26,312 nucleotides of DNA from contig JAZRXE010000015.1 in the NCBI GenBank assembly GCA_045600065.1, positions 1 to 26,312 on the forward strand, in the 5' to 3' direction. This DNA is from RGIG2707 sp045600065. GTDB lineage: Bacteria; Bacillota; Clostridia; Peptostreptococcales; Anaerovoracaceae. Under the pieces are notes generated by a model. It was not told where the DNA came from. It saw only the letters and a program-made list of their open reading frames with translations, and made no database searches. The translations under genes were made by a program, and so were the position numbers. Position 1 is the first letter of the stretch, and each line of letters starts with the position of its first letter. Positions 13,755 through 21,381 of this stretch are shown piece after piece.

Positions 13755-14747
13755 ATGAAAAGATCTTTATGGGCAATGTTGGCTGTGGTACTGTCAGCCG
13801 TGCTGCTGCTTACAGGCTGCGGAAGCACTTCAGGGGAGATAAGTGCAAAGCCTTCGGCAAATACGGATAAGGATTCAGACATCTTTAAAGACGAGTATAT
13901 TACGGTCTCCGTCAGTCAGCTGCAGGAATACATCAATACCAGCAGCTCCGTATGGGAGCTTGCCCAGCGCTTTTTTGACGATGTGATAGTGTATAAGGAT
14001 GCATCCGGAAAATATACATACCGCAAGGTAGACAATTCCATGCCCAAGTCTGATTATGACTGGTCAAAGCTGGTAAATGTGGGATCGTCCTCAAACAAGG
14101 AATTCGAGTATGTGGAGAACGGGAAGACCATTTCTCTCAAGGGTATAGATGTGTCCCGCTATCAGGGGGACATCAACTGGGAAAAGGTTGCCGCGGACGG
14201 GGTTGAGTTCGCCTTTATCCGTGTGGGCTACAGGGGCTATTCAACCGGCCTGCTGACTGTAGACGAAAAATTCGAGGAAAACATGGTGGGCGCTCTGAGA
14301 AGCGGCGTCCAGGTAGGCGTTTATTTTGTGACTCAGGCAATAAACGAAGAAGAGGCGGCGGAGGAGGCGCGCTTTGTGCTCGAAAAAATAGCGCCCTACA
14401 AGGTCAACTGGCCTGTGGTTATTGACCTTGAGGAGGCCACAGGCAGCAATCCCCGGACAGCCGTGCTGGATGCCCAGAGCCGAACCCGGGTCATCAAAAG
14501 CTTTTGCGATACCATCAGGGAGGGCGGCTATGACCCCATGCTGTACTGCAACATACGCTGGTATATGGACGAGATGGATATCTCCCAGCTTGCCGGCTAT
14601 GACAAGTGGCTTGCCCAGTATTTCAACCGGCCGTTCTTCCCCTACGAGTTTACGATCTGGCAATACACCAATACCGGAAAGGTGGATGGGATCGAGGGTA
14701 ATGTTGATATCGATATAAGCATGTATAATTACGGAGCGTGGAAATAA
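13755..14747 (+). CDS. GH25 (lysozyme-like) lipoprotein
   Basis: A 330-residue predicted lipoprotein: basic start, hydrophobic core and lipobox LLTGC (C22 lipidated), a Ser/Thr/Asp linker, a region of unknown fold (about 40-125), then a complete glycoside hydrolase family 25 domain from KGIDVSRYQGDINW (D132) through VVIDLEEA (D224, E226, the catalytic acidic pair) to the WQYTNTGKVDGIEGNVDID end. GH25 enzymes cut the MurNAc-GlcNAc bond of peptidoglycan, so this is probably a membrane-tethered wall remodelling enzyme. AAGGAGGAG stands just before the ATG. Its TAA is directly followed by the ATG of the PspC gene, making it the first gene of the long plus-strand cluster. Confidence 0.92.
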   Translation: MKRSLWAMLAVVLSAVLLLTGCGSTSGEISAKPSANTDKDSDIFKDEYITVSVSQLQEYINTSSSVWELAQRFFDDVIVYKDASGKYTYRKVDNSMPKSDYDWSKLVNVGSSSNKEFEYVENGKTISLKGIDVSRYQGDINWEKVAADGVEFAFIRVGYRGYSTGLLTVDEKFEENMVGALRSGVQVGVYFVTQAINEEEAAEEARFVLEKIAPYKVNWPVVIDLEEATGSNPRTAVLDAQSRTRVIKSFCDTIREGGYDPMLYCNIRWYMDEMDISQLAGYDKWLAQYFNRPFFPYEFTIWQYTNTGKVDGIEGNVDIDISMYNYGAWK

Positions 14748-15554
14748 ATGGAAAGAAAAAAGTTGTACAGATCTTCTTCTGACAGAGCTATCGCAGGAGT
14801 CTGCGGCGGCCTGGCAGAGTATTTTGATATTGATCCGCTGATCATCAGACTGCTGTTCGTGCTGGCATCTCTGGGCGCGGGCACCGGAGTGCTTGCCTAT
14901 GTGATCGCTGCCTTCGTGATACCTTCGGAGGAGGTGGCAAGGGGCACATACTATACGGTCAGAGGGCAGTACAATGCCGGCGGACAAAGCTATGTGAACA
15001 GCGCCTATGAGAACAAGGCGGAAACCGGAAGATTCGAGCCTGAGCAGCCCCTTCAGTCTGATAATTACGCTGAATATGCCCGGACTTCGGCTGCAAGCGT
15101 AAGGGACGGTGTTTCCGATGAGTACGATGCCGTGGACGCATCTACTGCGGAGGATAAGGCGTCCGCCGCTGTGACGGAAGCCCTCAATCCTGCAGAAGCA
15201 GAGACCCCCAATACTGCGGAGGCAGAGGCTCTTAAGCCTGCAGAAGCAGAGACCTCCAATCCTGCAGAAGCAGAGACCACCAAGCCTGCGGAGCCTGAAC
15301 CCTTCAGACCTTCAGAAGCCGGGACTTACAGACCTGCAGCGCCGAACACGACCGATTCTTCGGGACGCGCAGCTTCAGGCTTATACCGGGGCAGCTCGGA
15401 AAAGCGGGACCGCAGCCGCAAGACAGTTGGCATTGCGCTCATAGCCGTCGGAGCCATAGTGCTCGTAAAGGTGATCTTCCCGCATATAGACATGCGCATT
15501 GTCTGGGGCGTATGCTCCATACTTGCCGGACTGTGGCTGGTTTCGGGGAAATAA
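14748..15554 (+). CDS. PspC-domain envelope stress protein with 8-residue repeat linker
   Basis: A 268-residue membrane protein. Residues 1-60 form a PspC domain: KKLYRSSSDRAIAGVCGGLAEYF, then a hydrophobic helix and LAYVIAAFVIPSEE. A long linker follows, containing seven 8-residue repeats (NPAEAETP type, residues 147-202). Two C-terminal helices (VGIALIAVGAIVLVKVIF; IVWGVCSILAGLWLVSG) resemble the membrane part of LiaF-like proteins. PspC proteins sense or counter envelope stress. The start codon abuts the stop of the GH25 gene, so the two are surely co-transcribed and may be translationally coupled. The repeats are encoded by 24-bp units and may vary in number between strains. Confidence 0.9.
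   Translation: MERKKLYRSSSDRAIAGVCGGLAEYFDIDPLIIRLLFVLASLGAGTGVLAYVIAAFVIPSEEVARGTYYTVRGQYNAGGQSYVNSAYENKAETGRFEPEQPLQSDNYAEYARTSAASVRDGVSDEYDAVDASTAEDKASAAVTEALNPAEAETPNTAEAEALKPAEAETSNPAEAETTKPAEPEPFRPSEAGTYRPAAPNTTDSSGRAASGLYRGSSEKRDRSRKTVGIALIAVGAIVLVKVIFPHIDMRIVWGVCSILAGLWLVSGK
15186..15353 (+). repeat. Seven 24-bp tandem repeats in the PspC gene
   Basis: Units encode [N/K/R]-P-A-E-A-E-T-x with growing divergence towards the 3' end. The block CCTGCAGAAGCAGAGAC occurs three times exactly. Unit length is a multiple of three, so copy-number change would keep the frame. Confidence 0.85.
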
Positions 15555-15570
15555 GATCAGTCTGTAGAAT

Positions 15571-16302
15571 ATGCAGGAACTTATAGCTGAAAAACTCAAG
15601 GAATTCAGGAGCCTGAAGCCTTCCAGCGCGGCTCTTGACAAATGGATCAGAGACAGCAGCCTGTGGCACTGGCTCTATAATGCCCTGCGCATAAACGGAA
15701 CTCCGCTGGACAGAAAACAGATACTGAGCGTGCTGTCGGGACAGCTGATAGAAAACCTGCCTCTTGATACCTACAGCTTCATCCACAACTACGCCGCGGT
15801 GTATGCGGACATGCTGACAAGCATACAGATGCAGGCCAGCCCGGACATGAAGCTGCTCAGCCGCTGGTATATGATGCTTTTCGAAGAGGAGCCCGTGTTC
15901 AGGAATACCAATCCCGTGGTCTATCAGTGGGATCATGTGCCTGTGCACTTTCTGGAGATCAAGGATGCTCTGTCTGCTCTGCTGCGCAGATACGGCAAGC
16001 CCCGCTGGGACGGAAGCCCCATAGACAGGGCTGCGATGCTGCATCTTGATTTTCTGAAGCTTTATCCCTACGGCGAAAACAGCATCTGCATGGCAGGCGT
16101 ACTTATGATGTACAGCCTGATGGAGGACGGATTCCCCCTGCCGGGCCTTTCTGCCAACGAGCAGGATTATAATGTGGCAGTGGCAAAATATATTAACAAA
16201 GGAGATGCCGGACTGTTTACCGATATCGTGGAGAGGGGCCTGCTGAACAGGCTCGAATCTGTCATCGAGGTCTGCAGACAGGCAGCTGAGGCAAATGAGT
16301 GA
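15571..16302 (+). CDS. Fic-like protein lacking the catalytic histidine
   Basis: The 243-residue protein has the layout of a small Fic-domain protein: an N-terminal helix with WLYNALRINGTPLDRKQIL (where Fic proteins often carry the SxxxEGN inhibitory motif), a FRNTNPVVYQWDHVPVHFLEI strand region, and HLDFLKLYPYGENS (158-171) aligned with the Fic core H..F..IHPF.DGNGR. The catalytic histidine is Tyr165, and the GNGR nucleotide loop is replaced by GENS, so AMPylation is unlikely. A scaffold or regulatory role is possible. The start has no strong ribosome binding site. It overlaps murB by 8 nt (ATGAGTGA), implying coupling with cell-wall synthesis. The family call rests on pattern resemblance. 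Confidence 0.62.
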   Translation: MQELIAEKLKEFRSLKPSSAALDKWIRDSSLWHWLYNALRINGTPLDRKQILSVLSGQLIENLPLDTYSFIHNYAAVYADMLTSIQMQASPDMKLLSRWYMMLFEEEPVFRNTNPVVYQWDHVPVHFLEIKDALSALLRRYGKPRWDGSPIDRAAMLHLDFLKLYPYGENSICMAGVLMMYSLMEDGFPLPGLSANEQDYNVAVAKYINKGDAGLFTDIVERGLLNRLESVIEVCRQAAEANE

Positions 16303-17206
16303 TATCTCGCTTACAGCAAAAAGACTGGCGGCTGTAATGCCGGCGGAATACATAACGGAAAACTGCCCCATGGGAGGCTACTGCAGCTTTCGCTGCGGCG
16401 GAAGGGCGGCTCTTTTGCTGCAGCCTCAGGACGAGGCTCAGCTCAAGGCCTGTTTAAGCCTTCTTTCAGCAGAGGGCATGGATTTTATGTTCCTGGGAAA
16501 CGGCAGCAATGTGCTGTTTAAGGACAGCGGCTACGGCGGCACAGTCATAAAGCCGGGCAGAGGCTTCGAGTACATAAGCACAGACGCATGTACTGTCAGC
16601 GCCGGAGCCGGAGCGTCTCTTTCCATGATCTCAAGGGCTGCGCAGGCTCAGGGGCTCAGCGGTCTGGAATTTGCCTGCGGCATACCCGGCTCTCTGGGCG
16701 GAGCTGTGTTCATGAACGCCGGTGCCTACGGAGGCGAAATGAAAAATGTGATCAAATCCGTAATATCCATGGATCGCAGCGGAAACATCAGGCATAGAAG
16801 CGCAGATCAGCTGGATATGGGCTACAGGCACAGCGTTTTTATGGAGAATTCCGAGTTCATAACCGGAGCAGTCCTGGAGCTTCAGCCCGGAGACAGCCGG
16901 ATCATAAACGAAAGCATGGCGGCCCTGATGCAGCAGAGAAACAGCAAGCAGCCGGTGAATTATCCCAGCGCGGGCAGCTTTTTCAAGCGCCCGGAGGGCT
17001 ATTTCGCAGGCAAACTCATAGAGGATGCCGGCCTTAAGGGTGCCTCGGTGGGCGGAGCACAGGTCTCCGAGCTTCACGCCGGCTTTATTATCAACAAAGG
17101 CGGTGCCACGGCATCCGATGTGACGGCTCTCATGGAGCTTGTTCAGTCAGAGGTAATGAAACGATTCGGAGTCATGCTGGAGCCGGAGGTCAGAATAATT
17201 GGCTGA
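16295..17206 (+). CDS. murB: UDP-N-acetylenolpyruvoylglucosamine reductase
   Basis: Reduces UDP-GlcNAc-enolpyruvate to UDP-MurNAc with NADPH and FAD, the second step of peptidoglycan precursor synthesis. The 303-residue product shows the FAD-binding FLGNGSNVLFKDSGYGG, GAGASL, the GLSGLEFACGIPGSLGGAVFMNAGAYGGE hallmark region, the catalytic serine segment YPSAGSFFKRP (S228) and the C-terminal EPEVRIIG glutamates (296-298). The YPSAGS form and length fit the shorter Gram-positive (type II) MurB. It overlaps the Fic-like gene by 8 nt and the next gene by 8 nt, so it is clearly part of one operon. Confidence 0.96.
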   Translation: MSDISLTAKRLAAVMPAEYITENCPMGGYCSFRCGGRAALLLQPQDEAQLKACLSLLSAEGMDFMFLGNGSNVLFKDSGYGGTVIKPGRGFEYISTDACTVSAGAGASLSMISRAAQAQGLSGLEFACGIPGSLGGAVFMNAGAYGGEMKNVIKSVISMDRSGNIRHRSADQLDMGYRHSVFMENSEFITGAVLELQPGDSRIINESMAALMQQRNSKQPVNYPSAGSFFKRPEGYFAGKLIEDAGLKGASVGGAQVSELHAGFIINKGGATASDVTALMELVQSEVMKRFGVMLEPEVRIIG

Positions 17207-17933
17207 TCTTATTTTCGATTTGCATACACATACTGTCTATTCCCACGGGAAGGGCAGCATAGAGGACAACGCGGCGGCGGCAGAGTCCGCGGGCCTTGAG
17301 CTTTTAGGCATAGCAGACCACGGCCCCGGTCACATAGGCTTCGGTATAGACATGAAGAAGCTTCCGCAGATGCGGGCGGATATACAGGCTGCCTGCCAAA
17401 AGCACGGCAGTCTTAAGATACTGCTGGGCACAGAGGCCAATATCATAAATCCTTCCGGTCATCTGGATCTGAGCTCAGAGGATATAAAGCTTTTTGACTA
17501 TATAATCGCAGGCTATCACTATGGTGTGCTTGGCGAAGCGCCTTTCCAGGCCTGCATCATGATAGCCGGAGGCTATCTCAGCGGGCTTACGGGAAGATCG
17601 ACTCAAAGACAGGTAAACCATAACACGGATATAGTGTTAAAGGCTCTGGAGACCAATCCCGTCAAAATACTCACCCATCCCGGAGACAAGATCGCCGTGG
17701 ATATGGATAAGATCGCCGAATGCTGCAGCCGCAGGGGCATATGGATGGAGATCAACGACCACCATAAATGCCTTACTGTGGAGGGTATCAGAACGGCGGC
17801 AAAATATGACGTGACTTTTGTGTTGGGCAGCGATGCTCACGTACCAGCCAATGTGGCAAAAGCAGACGCGGCCCTCGAAAGGGCATGGGCAGCAGGCCTT
17901 GATCCCTGCCGCATCATCAATCTCAGGAGATAA
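17199..17933 (+). CDS. PHP-domain phosphoesterase
   Basis: A 244-residue PHP-domain protein: FDLHTHTVYSHG (metal ligands H9 and H11) near the start, LLGIADHGPGHIG, GTEANIINPSG, and late histidine/aspartate segments ILTHPGDKI, EINDHHK and LGSDAHVP complete the trinuclear metal site. Relatives such as YcdX are phosphatases; the substrate here is unknown. The start is TTG at 17199, chosen because GGAGGT sits 9 nt upstream and the conserved N-terminus begins immediately; no ATG fits. It overlaps murB, and its stop is 1 nt before rapZ. PHP-rapZ-whiA adjacency is common in Clostridia. Confidence 0.88.
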   Translation: MADLIFDLHTHTVYSHGKGSIEDNAAAAESAGLELLGIADHGPGHIGFGIDMKKLPQMRADIQAACQKHGSLKILLGTEANIINPSGHLDLSSEDIKLFDYIIAGYHYGVLGEAPFQACIMIAGGYLSGLTGRSTQRQVNHNTDIVLKALETNPVKILTHPGDKIAVDMDKIAECCSRRGIWMEINDHHKCLTVEGIRTAAKYDVTFVLGSDAHVPANVAKADAALERAWAAGLDPCRIINLRR

Positions 17934-17934
17934 A

Positions 17935-18792
17935 ATGGAGATCATCATCGTAACAGGAATGTCCGGAGCGGGCAAAAGCAATGCCAGTCACTGCCTGGAG
18001 GATCTGGGCTATTACTGCGTGGACAACATACCCCCAAGGCTCATATCCAACTTTCTGAGCCTTGCCGAGGGCGGCAAGATGGACAAGCTGGCCTTTGTGA
18101 TGGATATAAGGATAGGCCTGTTTTTTGACGAGCTGGATGACTGCATAGATGAGCTGGACCAGAGCGGCATAGAATACAAGCTAATGTTTCTTGATGCCTC
18201 GGACGAGGTACTTGTCAGAAGATATAAGGAAACCAGGCGCAGCCATCCCCTGATGACAGACGGCAGCCTTCAGGACGCCATCAGCAGGGAAAGGATCATG
18301 ATACAGCCCATAAGAGACAGGGCAACGACCATTATAGACACATCCAATCTTAAGGTCGCCCAGCTCAACGAGGAGATAAAAAACAGCATAGAAACCATAG
18401 CCCTGAGGGACAGCTTCACCATTACCGTGGAATCCTTCGGCTTTAAATACGGAGTGCCCCAGGACGCGGACTGGATACTGGATGTGCGTTTTCTTCCGAA
18501 TCCTTTTTATGTGGCAAGCCTTAAAAAGCTTACGGGCCGCAGCAAAAAGGTCAAGGATTACGTGTTCAGAAACGGCGAAGCCGGAATGTTCGTGGAAACC
18601 ATATCCGAGCTTGCAATGAAGCTTATTCCGAGCTACATAAGAGAGGGCAAGTATACCATGGTGCTGGCTATAGGCTGCACCGGAGGACAGCACCGAAGCG
18701 TGGTCATAGCAGAGGCGCTGGCAGAGGAGCTGGGAAGATCCGGAAGGCAGCTGGTGCTGCTGCACAGAGAACTTCAGGGAAGCAAAAAGTAG
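17935..18792 (+). CDS. rapZ: RapZ/YvcJ-family nucleotide-binding protein
   Basis: A 285-residue cytoplasmic P-loop protein: Walker A GMSGAGKS (residues 8-15), DNIPPRLI, VMDIRIG, and the C-terminal FGFKYGVPQDADWILDVRFLPNP and IGCTGGQHRSVVIAE signatures. In E. coli RapZ directs RNase E-dependent decay of the GlmZ small RNA and so controls glucosamine-6-phosphate synthase. In B. subtilis YvcJ hydrolyses nucleotides and is linked to competence. A link to cell-wall precursor supply would suit its murB neighbourhood. ATG at 17935 follows AGGAGA; the frame is open upstream inside the PHP gene but without a better start. Its stop abuts the whiA start. The usual YvcK (CofD-like) gene between rapZ and whiA is missing. 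Confidence 0.94.
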   Translation: MEIIIVTGMSGAGKSNASHCLEDLGYYCVDNIPPRLISNFLSLAEGGKMDKLAFVMDIRIGLFFDELDDCIDELDQSGIEYKLMFLDASDEVLVRRYKETRRSHPLMTDGSLQDAISRERIMIQPIRDRATTIIDTSNLKVAQLNEEIKNSIETIALRDSFTITVESFGFKYGVPQDADWILDVRFLPNPFYVASLKKLTGRSKKVKDYVFRNGEAGMFVETISELAMKLIPSYIREGKYTMVLAIGCTGGQHRSVVIAEALAEELGRSGRQLVLLHRELQGSKK

Positions 18793-19746
18793 ATGTCCTT
18801 TACCGCAGATGTTAAAAAAGAACTGACTTTACAAAAGGCCGGAAAGAAATGCTGCCAGCTGGCGCAGATCGCCGGCTTTCTTCGCTTTGCGGGAAGCATC
18901 ACGCTTATGGGTGGCATAGGAGTGCGTGTGAGCACCGATAACCCTGCGGTCGCAAGGCATTTCGCATCTCTTATCAAAAGCTATTTCGGTACAAGGACAA
19001 GCCTGAATGTCAGCGATTCTGCGCTTGGCAGGGGGCATTCCTACGAGCTTTTCATCTCCGGCGACATGAATGCCGAGGCGATTTTGCGCGAATGCGGGAT
19101 TCTGTCCGTAAAGGAGGGCAGCAATTACATAACGGACGGACTGAACTGGGAGATCATGCGCAGGCGCTGCTGTAAAAAGGCCATGCTCAGCGGGATCTTT
19201 ATGGCTGCAGGCTCTGTCAGCAGTCCCGGAGCCAAGGGGCATCATCTGGAGATAAACTGCGCAGGAAGACCTATGGCCGAGGATGTGAAAAAGCTGCTGA
19301 ACGCCTTTGATATTTCAGCGGGCATTTCAGAGCGGAAATCCAGATTTATTGTATACATAAAGGACGCCGAGCAGATAGGCGATCTTCTGGGCTCCATGGG
19401 GGCGACCAACGAAATGCTGCGGTATGTGAATTCCGTTATAACAAGGCAGATGCGCAACCGGGCAAACCGCATAAACAACTGCGAAAACGCCAATCTGGAA
19501 AAAACCGTGTCCGCGGCCCAGAAGCAGCTTGCGGATATCAGAATAATCGAAATCAAAAGAGGGCTGGAAAGCCTCAGCCCCAAACTCAGAGAGACAGCAG
19601 TCATGCGTATCAACAACCCGGAGCTTTCCTTATCCGAGCTTTGCGAGCTGTTCAGCCCGCCCATCAAAAAATCCGGTCTCAACCACAGATTCGAAAAGCT
19701 GGCAGATATGGCATCGAAGCTGGATGCCGATGTCCCGGAGGCGTAA
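18793..19746 (+). CDS. whiA: DNA-binding protein WhiA
   Basis: A 317-residue WhiA homologue: N-terminal MSFTADVKKEL, paired LAGLIDADG-like lobes (CQLAQIAGFLRFAGS and CCKKAMLSGIFMAAGSVSSP), then NRANRINNCENANLEKTVSAAQKQ and a C-terminal helix-turn-helix (ELSLSELCELFSPPIKKSGLNHRFEKL). In Streptomyces WhiA activates sporulation-division genes; in B. subtilis it influences division and chromosome segregation. It starts directly after the rapZ stop codon, so translation is probably coupled. Its length is typical for Firmicutes. Confidence 0.95.
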   Translation: MSFTADVKKELTLQKAGKKCCQLAQIAGFLRFAGSITLMGGIGVRVSTDNPAVARHFASLIKSYFGTRTSLNVSDSALGRGHSYELFISGDMNAEAILRECGILSVKEGSNYITDGLNWEIMRRRCCKKAMLSGIFMAAGSVSSPGAKGHHLEINCAGRPMAEDVKKLLNAFDISAGISERKSRFIVYIKDAEQIGDLLGSMGATNEMLRYVNSVITRQMRNRANRINNCENANLEKTVSAAQKQLADIRIIEIKRGLESLSPKLRETAVMRINNPELSLSELCELFSPPIKKSGLNHRFEKLADMASKLDADVPEA

Positions 19747-19749
19747 AAA

Positions 19750-20607
19750 ATGAAGAAGATAAACATCCCGGGCCCTGTGTTTGCCCTTATGTCCGCCGTG
19801 TTCTTCAGCACCGGCGGGCTGTTTATGAAGCTCATATCCTGGAACGCCCTGGCGCTGAATTCCTTCAGGACCATAATTGCAGAGCTGGCGATTTTTGCAT
19901 TGATGAAGGCTTCTGATCATCCCGTAAAGATATCCCGGGCCGTGCTCATAGGCGGCTTTTGCACCAGCGCCACCAACACCCTGTATGCCTTCGCCAACAA
20001 GCTGACAACGGCCGGCAATGCCATAATACTGCAATATACCGCGCCCATATTCGTCATGATATGGTCCGCGATCTTCCTGAAGCAGAAGGCCGTAAAAGCG
20101 GATAAAATCGCCTGTGTATGCGTGCTGGGCGGAGTGGCCTGCTTTTTTGTGGACAGCCTTACCGCCGGAAACGCTCTCGGCAACATGCTTGCAGTGCTGT
20201 CCGGGGCCTTTTATGCAGTAGTTTTCATGATGAATTCCATGGAGGGCGGAGATCCGCTGTCTTCGGTATTTCTGGGCAATATAGTGTCCATACTGATAGG
20301 CCTGCCTTTTATTTTTCAGGAGGATATAGCAGGCACTGCTCCCGGAACCTGGGCCGCCATGATCGCGATGGGAGTTTTCCAGCTGGGCTTCGGCTACATA
20401 TTCCTTACCCTTAGCCTTAAGACTACGCCGCCGCTGGCAGCCTGTCTCATATCATCGCTGGAGGCCGTGCTCAACCCCATATGGGTGGCTGTTTTTGCCG
20501 GAGAAATGCTGACGCCTCTGTCTATCCTGGGCGCAGTAATAGTATTCGTATCTATTACCGCATACAATGTTTTGAAGATAAAAAGACCCGATGTCCAAGC
20601 TGACTAA
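19750..20607 (+). CDS. EamA-family (DMT superfamily) transporter
   Basis: A 285-residue integral membrane protein with about ten hydrophobic helices in two repeated halves (first from PGPVFALMSAVFFSTGGLF, second from NMLAVLSGAFYAVVFMMN). The second EamA half ends in the typical SSLEAVLNPIWVAVFAGEML followed by LGAVIVFVSITAYNVL. Such transporters export amino acids, metabolites or drugs; the substrate is not predictable. GGAGGC precedes the ATG. It starts 3 nt after whiA and overlaps nth by 17 nt, so it is within the operon. Confidence 0.9.
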   Translation: MKKINIPGPVFALMSAVFFSTGGLFMKLISWNALALNSFRTIIAELAIFALMKASDHPVKISRAVLIGGFCTSATNTLYAFANKLTTAGNAIILQYTAPIFVMIWSAIFLKQKAVKADKIACVCVLGGVACFFVDSLTAGNALGNMLAVLSGAFYAVVFMMNSMEGGDPLSSVFLGNIVSILIGLPFIFQEDIAGTAPGTWAAMIAMGVFQLGFGYIFLTLSLKTTPPLAACLISSLEAVLNPIWVAVFAGEMLTPLSILGAVIVFVSITAYNVLKIKRPDVQAD

Positions 20608-21229
20608 AGAAAACAGAAAAAATGCCATAGAGCTTTTGATGAAGGCGTATCCCGACGCAGGCTGCGAGCTGGATCACAAAGATGAATTCCAGCTTCTGGT
20701 GGCCGTGGTGCTTTCCGCGCAGACCACCGATGTAAGCGTCAACAGGGTCACTCCGGCCCTGTTTGCCAAGGCTCCCGACGCCTTTGCCATGGCCGGACTG
20801 CCCGTGGAGGAGATCGAAAGCTGCATACACAGCATAGGTATGTACCGCCAGAAGGCAAAGAATGTGAAGGCCTTGTCCGCAAAGCTCGCAGAGGAGTACG
20901 GCGGCAGGGTGCCCGGAGACTTCGAGGCCCTTACAGGCCTTCCTGGTGTGGGGCGCAAGACTGCCAATGTGGTGCTTGCGGAGTGCTTCGGTGTTCAGGC
21001 TATAGCTGTGGACACCCATGTCTTCCGGCTGGCGAACCGAATAGGCTTTACCGCTGAAGATGATGTGCTTGCCACTGAGCTCGCTCTGCAGAAGGCTATT
21101 CCCCATGAGCTGTGGACAAAGATGCACCATGCCCTGATCTGGCACGGACGCCGGGTATGCTCTGCCCGCAAGCCCGCCTGCGAGGGCTGCTGTCTTAAGG
21201 ACATCTGCAAAAGGAACGGCCTTAAATGA
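20591..21229 (+). CDS. nth: Endonuclease III
   Basis: A DNA glycosylase/AP lyase for oxidised pyrimidines (base excision repair). The 212-residue product has the helix-hairpin-helix LPGVGRKTANVV with catalytic K123, the catalytic aspartate in AVDTHVFRLANR (D141), and a C-terminal [4Fe-4S] cluster motif C190-x6-C197-x2-C200-x5-C206. The length is standard. Its start lies inside the 3' end of the transporter gene. Last gene of the cluster before the glycolytic promoter. Confidence 0.96.
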   Translation: MSKLTKENRKNAIELLMKAYPDAGCELDHKDEFQLLVAVVLSAQTTDVSVNRVTPALFAKAPDAFAMAGLPVEEIESCIHSIGMYRQKAKNVKALSAKLAEEYGGRVPGDFEALTGLPGVGRKTANVVLAECFGVQAIAVDTHVFRLANRIGFTAEDDVLATELALQKAIPHELWTKMHHALIWHGRRVCSARKPACEGCCLKDICKRNGLK

Positions 21230-21239
21230 CCTTTGCCGG

Positions 21240-21295
21240 ATGCAGGGCCCGGAGATTAAAAAACAAAAGCGATCCGGGCTCCCGACTTGCATTTT
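21240..21295 (+). terminator. Possible terminator after nth
   Basis: GCCCGGA (21247-21253) pairs with TCCGGGC (21273-21279), and ATGCA (21240-21244) pairs with TGCAT (21287-21291), followed by TTTT. The 19-nt A-rich loop and the mismatched lower stem make it a moderate candidate. Confidence 0.45.
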
Positions 21296-21300
21296 GGTGT

Positions 21301-21329
21301 TTGAGCTTAATGGTGCTGTATGGTATAAT
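21301..21329 (+). promoter_or_regulatory. Promoter of the pgk-tpiA-eno operon
   Basis: TTGAGC (21301-21306), a 17-bp spacer and a perfect TATAAT (21324-21329). The start codon of pgk lies 52 bp downstream. Confidence 0.75.
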
Positions 21330-21381
21330 CTAAAAGCTACCTATTTCTCTTTTTCAAAGGTATTCAAAGAAAGGAAAAGCG

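Noticed and set aside
15439..16371. 310-codon minus-strand open frame across the Fic-like gene and murB start
   Set aside because: It is Cys/His/Gln-rich shadow sequence with no domain; the plus-strand genes show overlapping operon structure.
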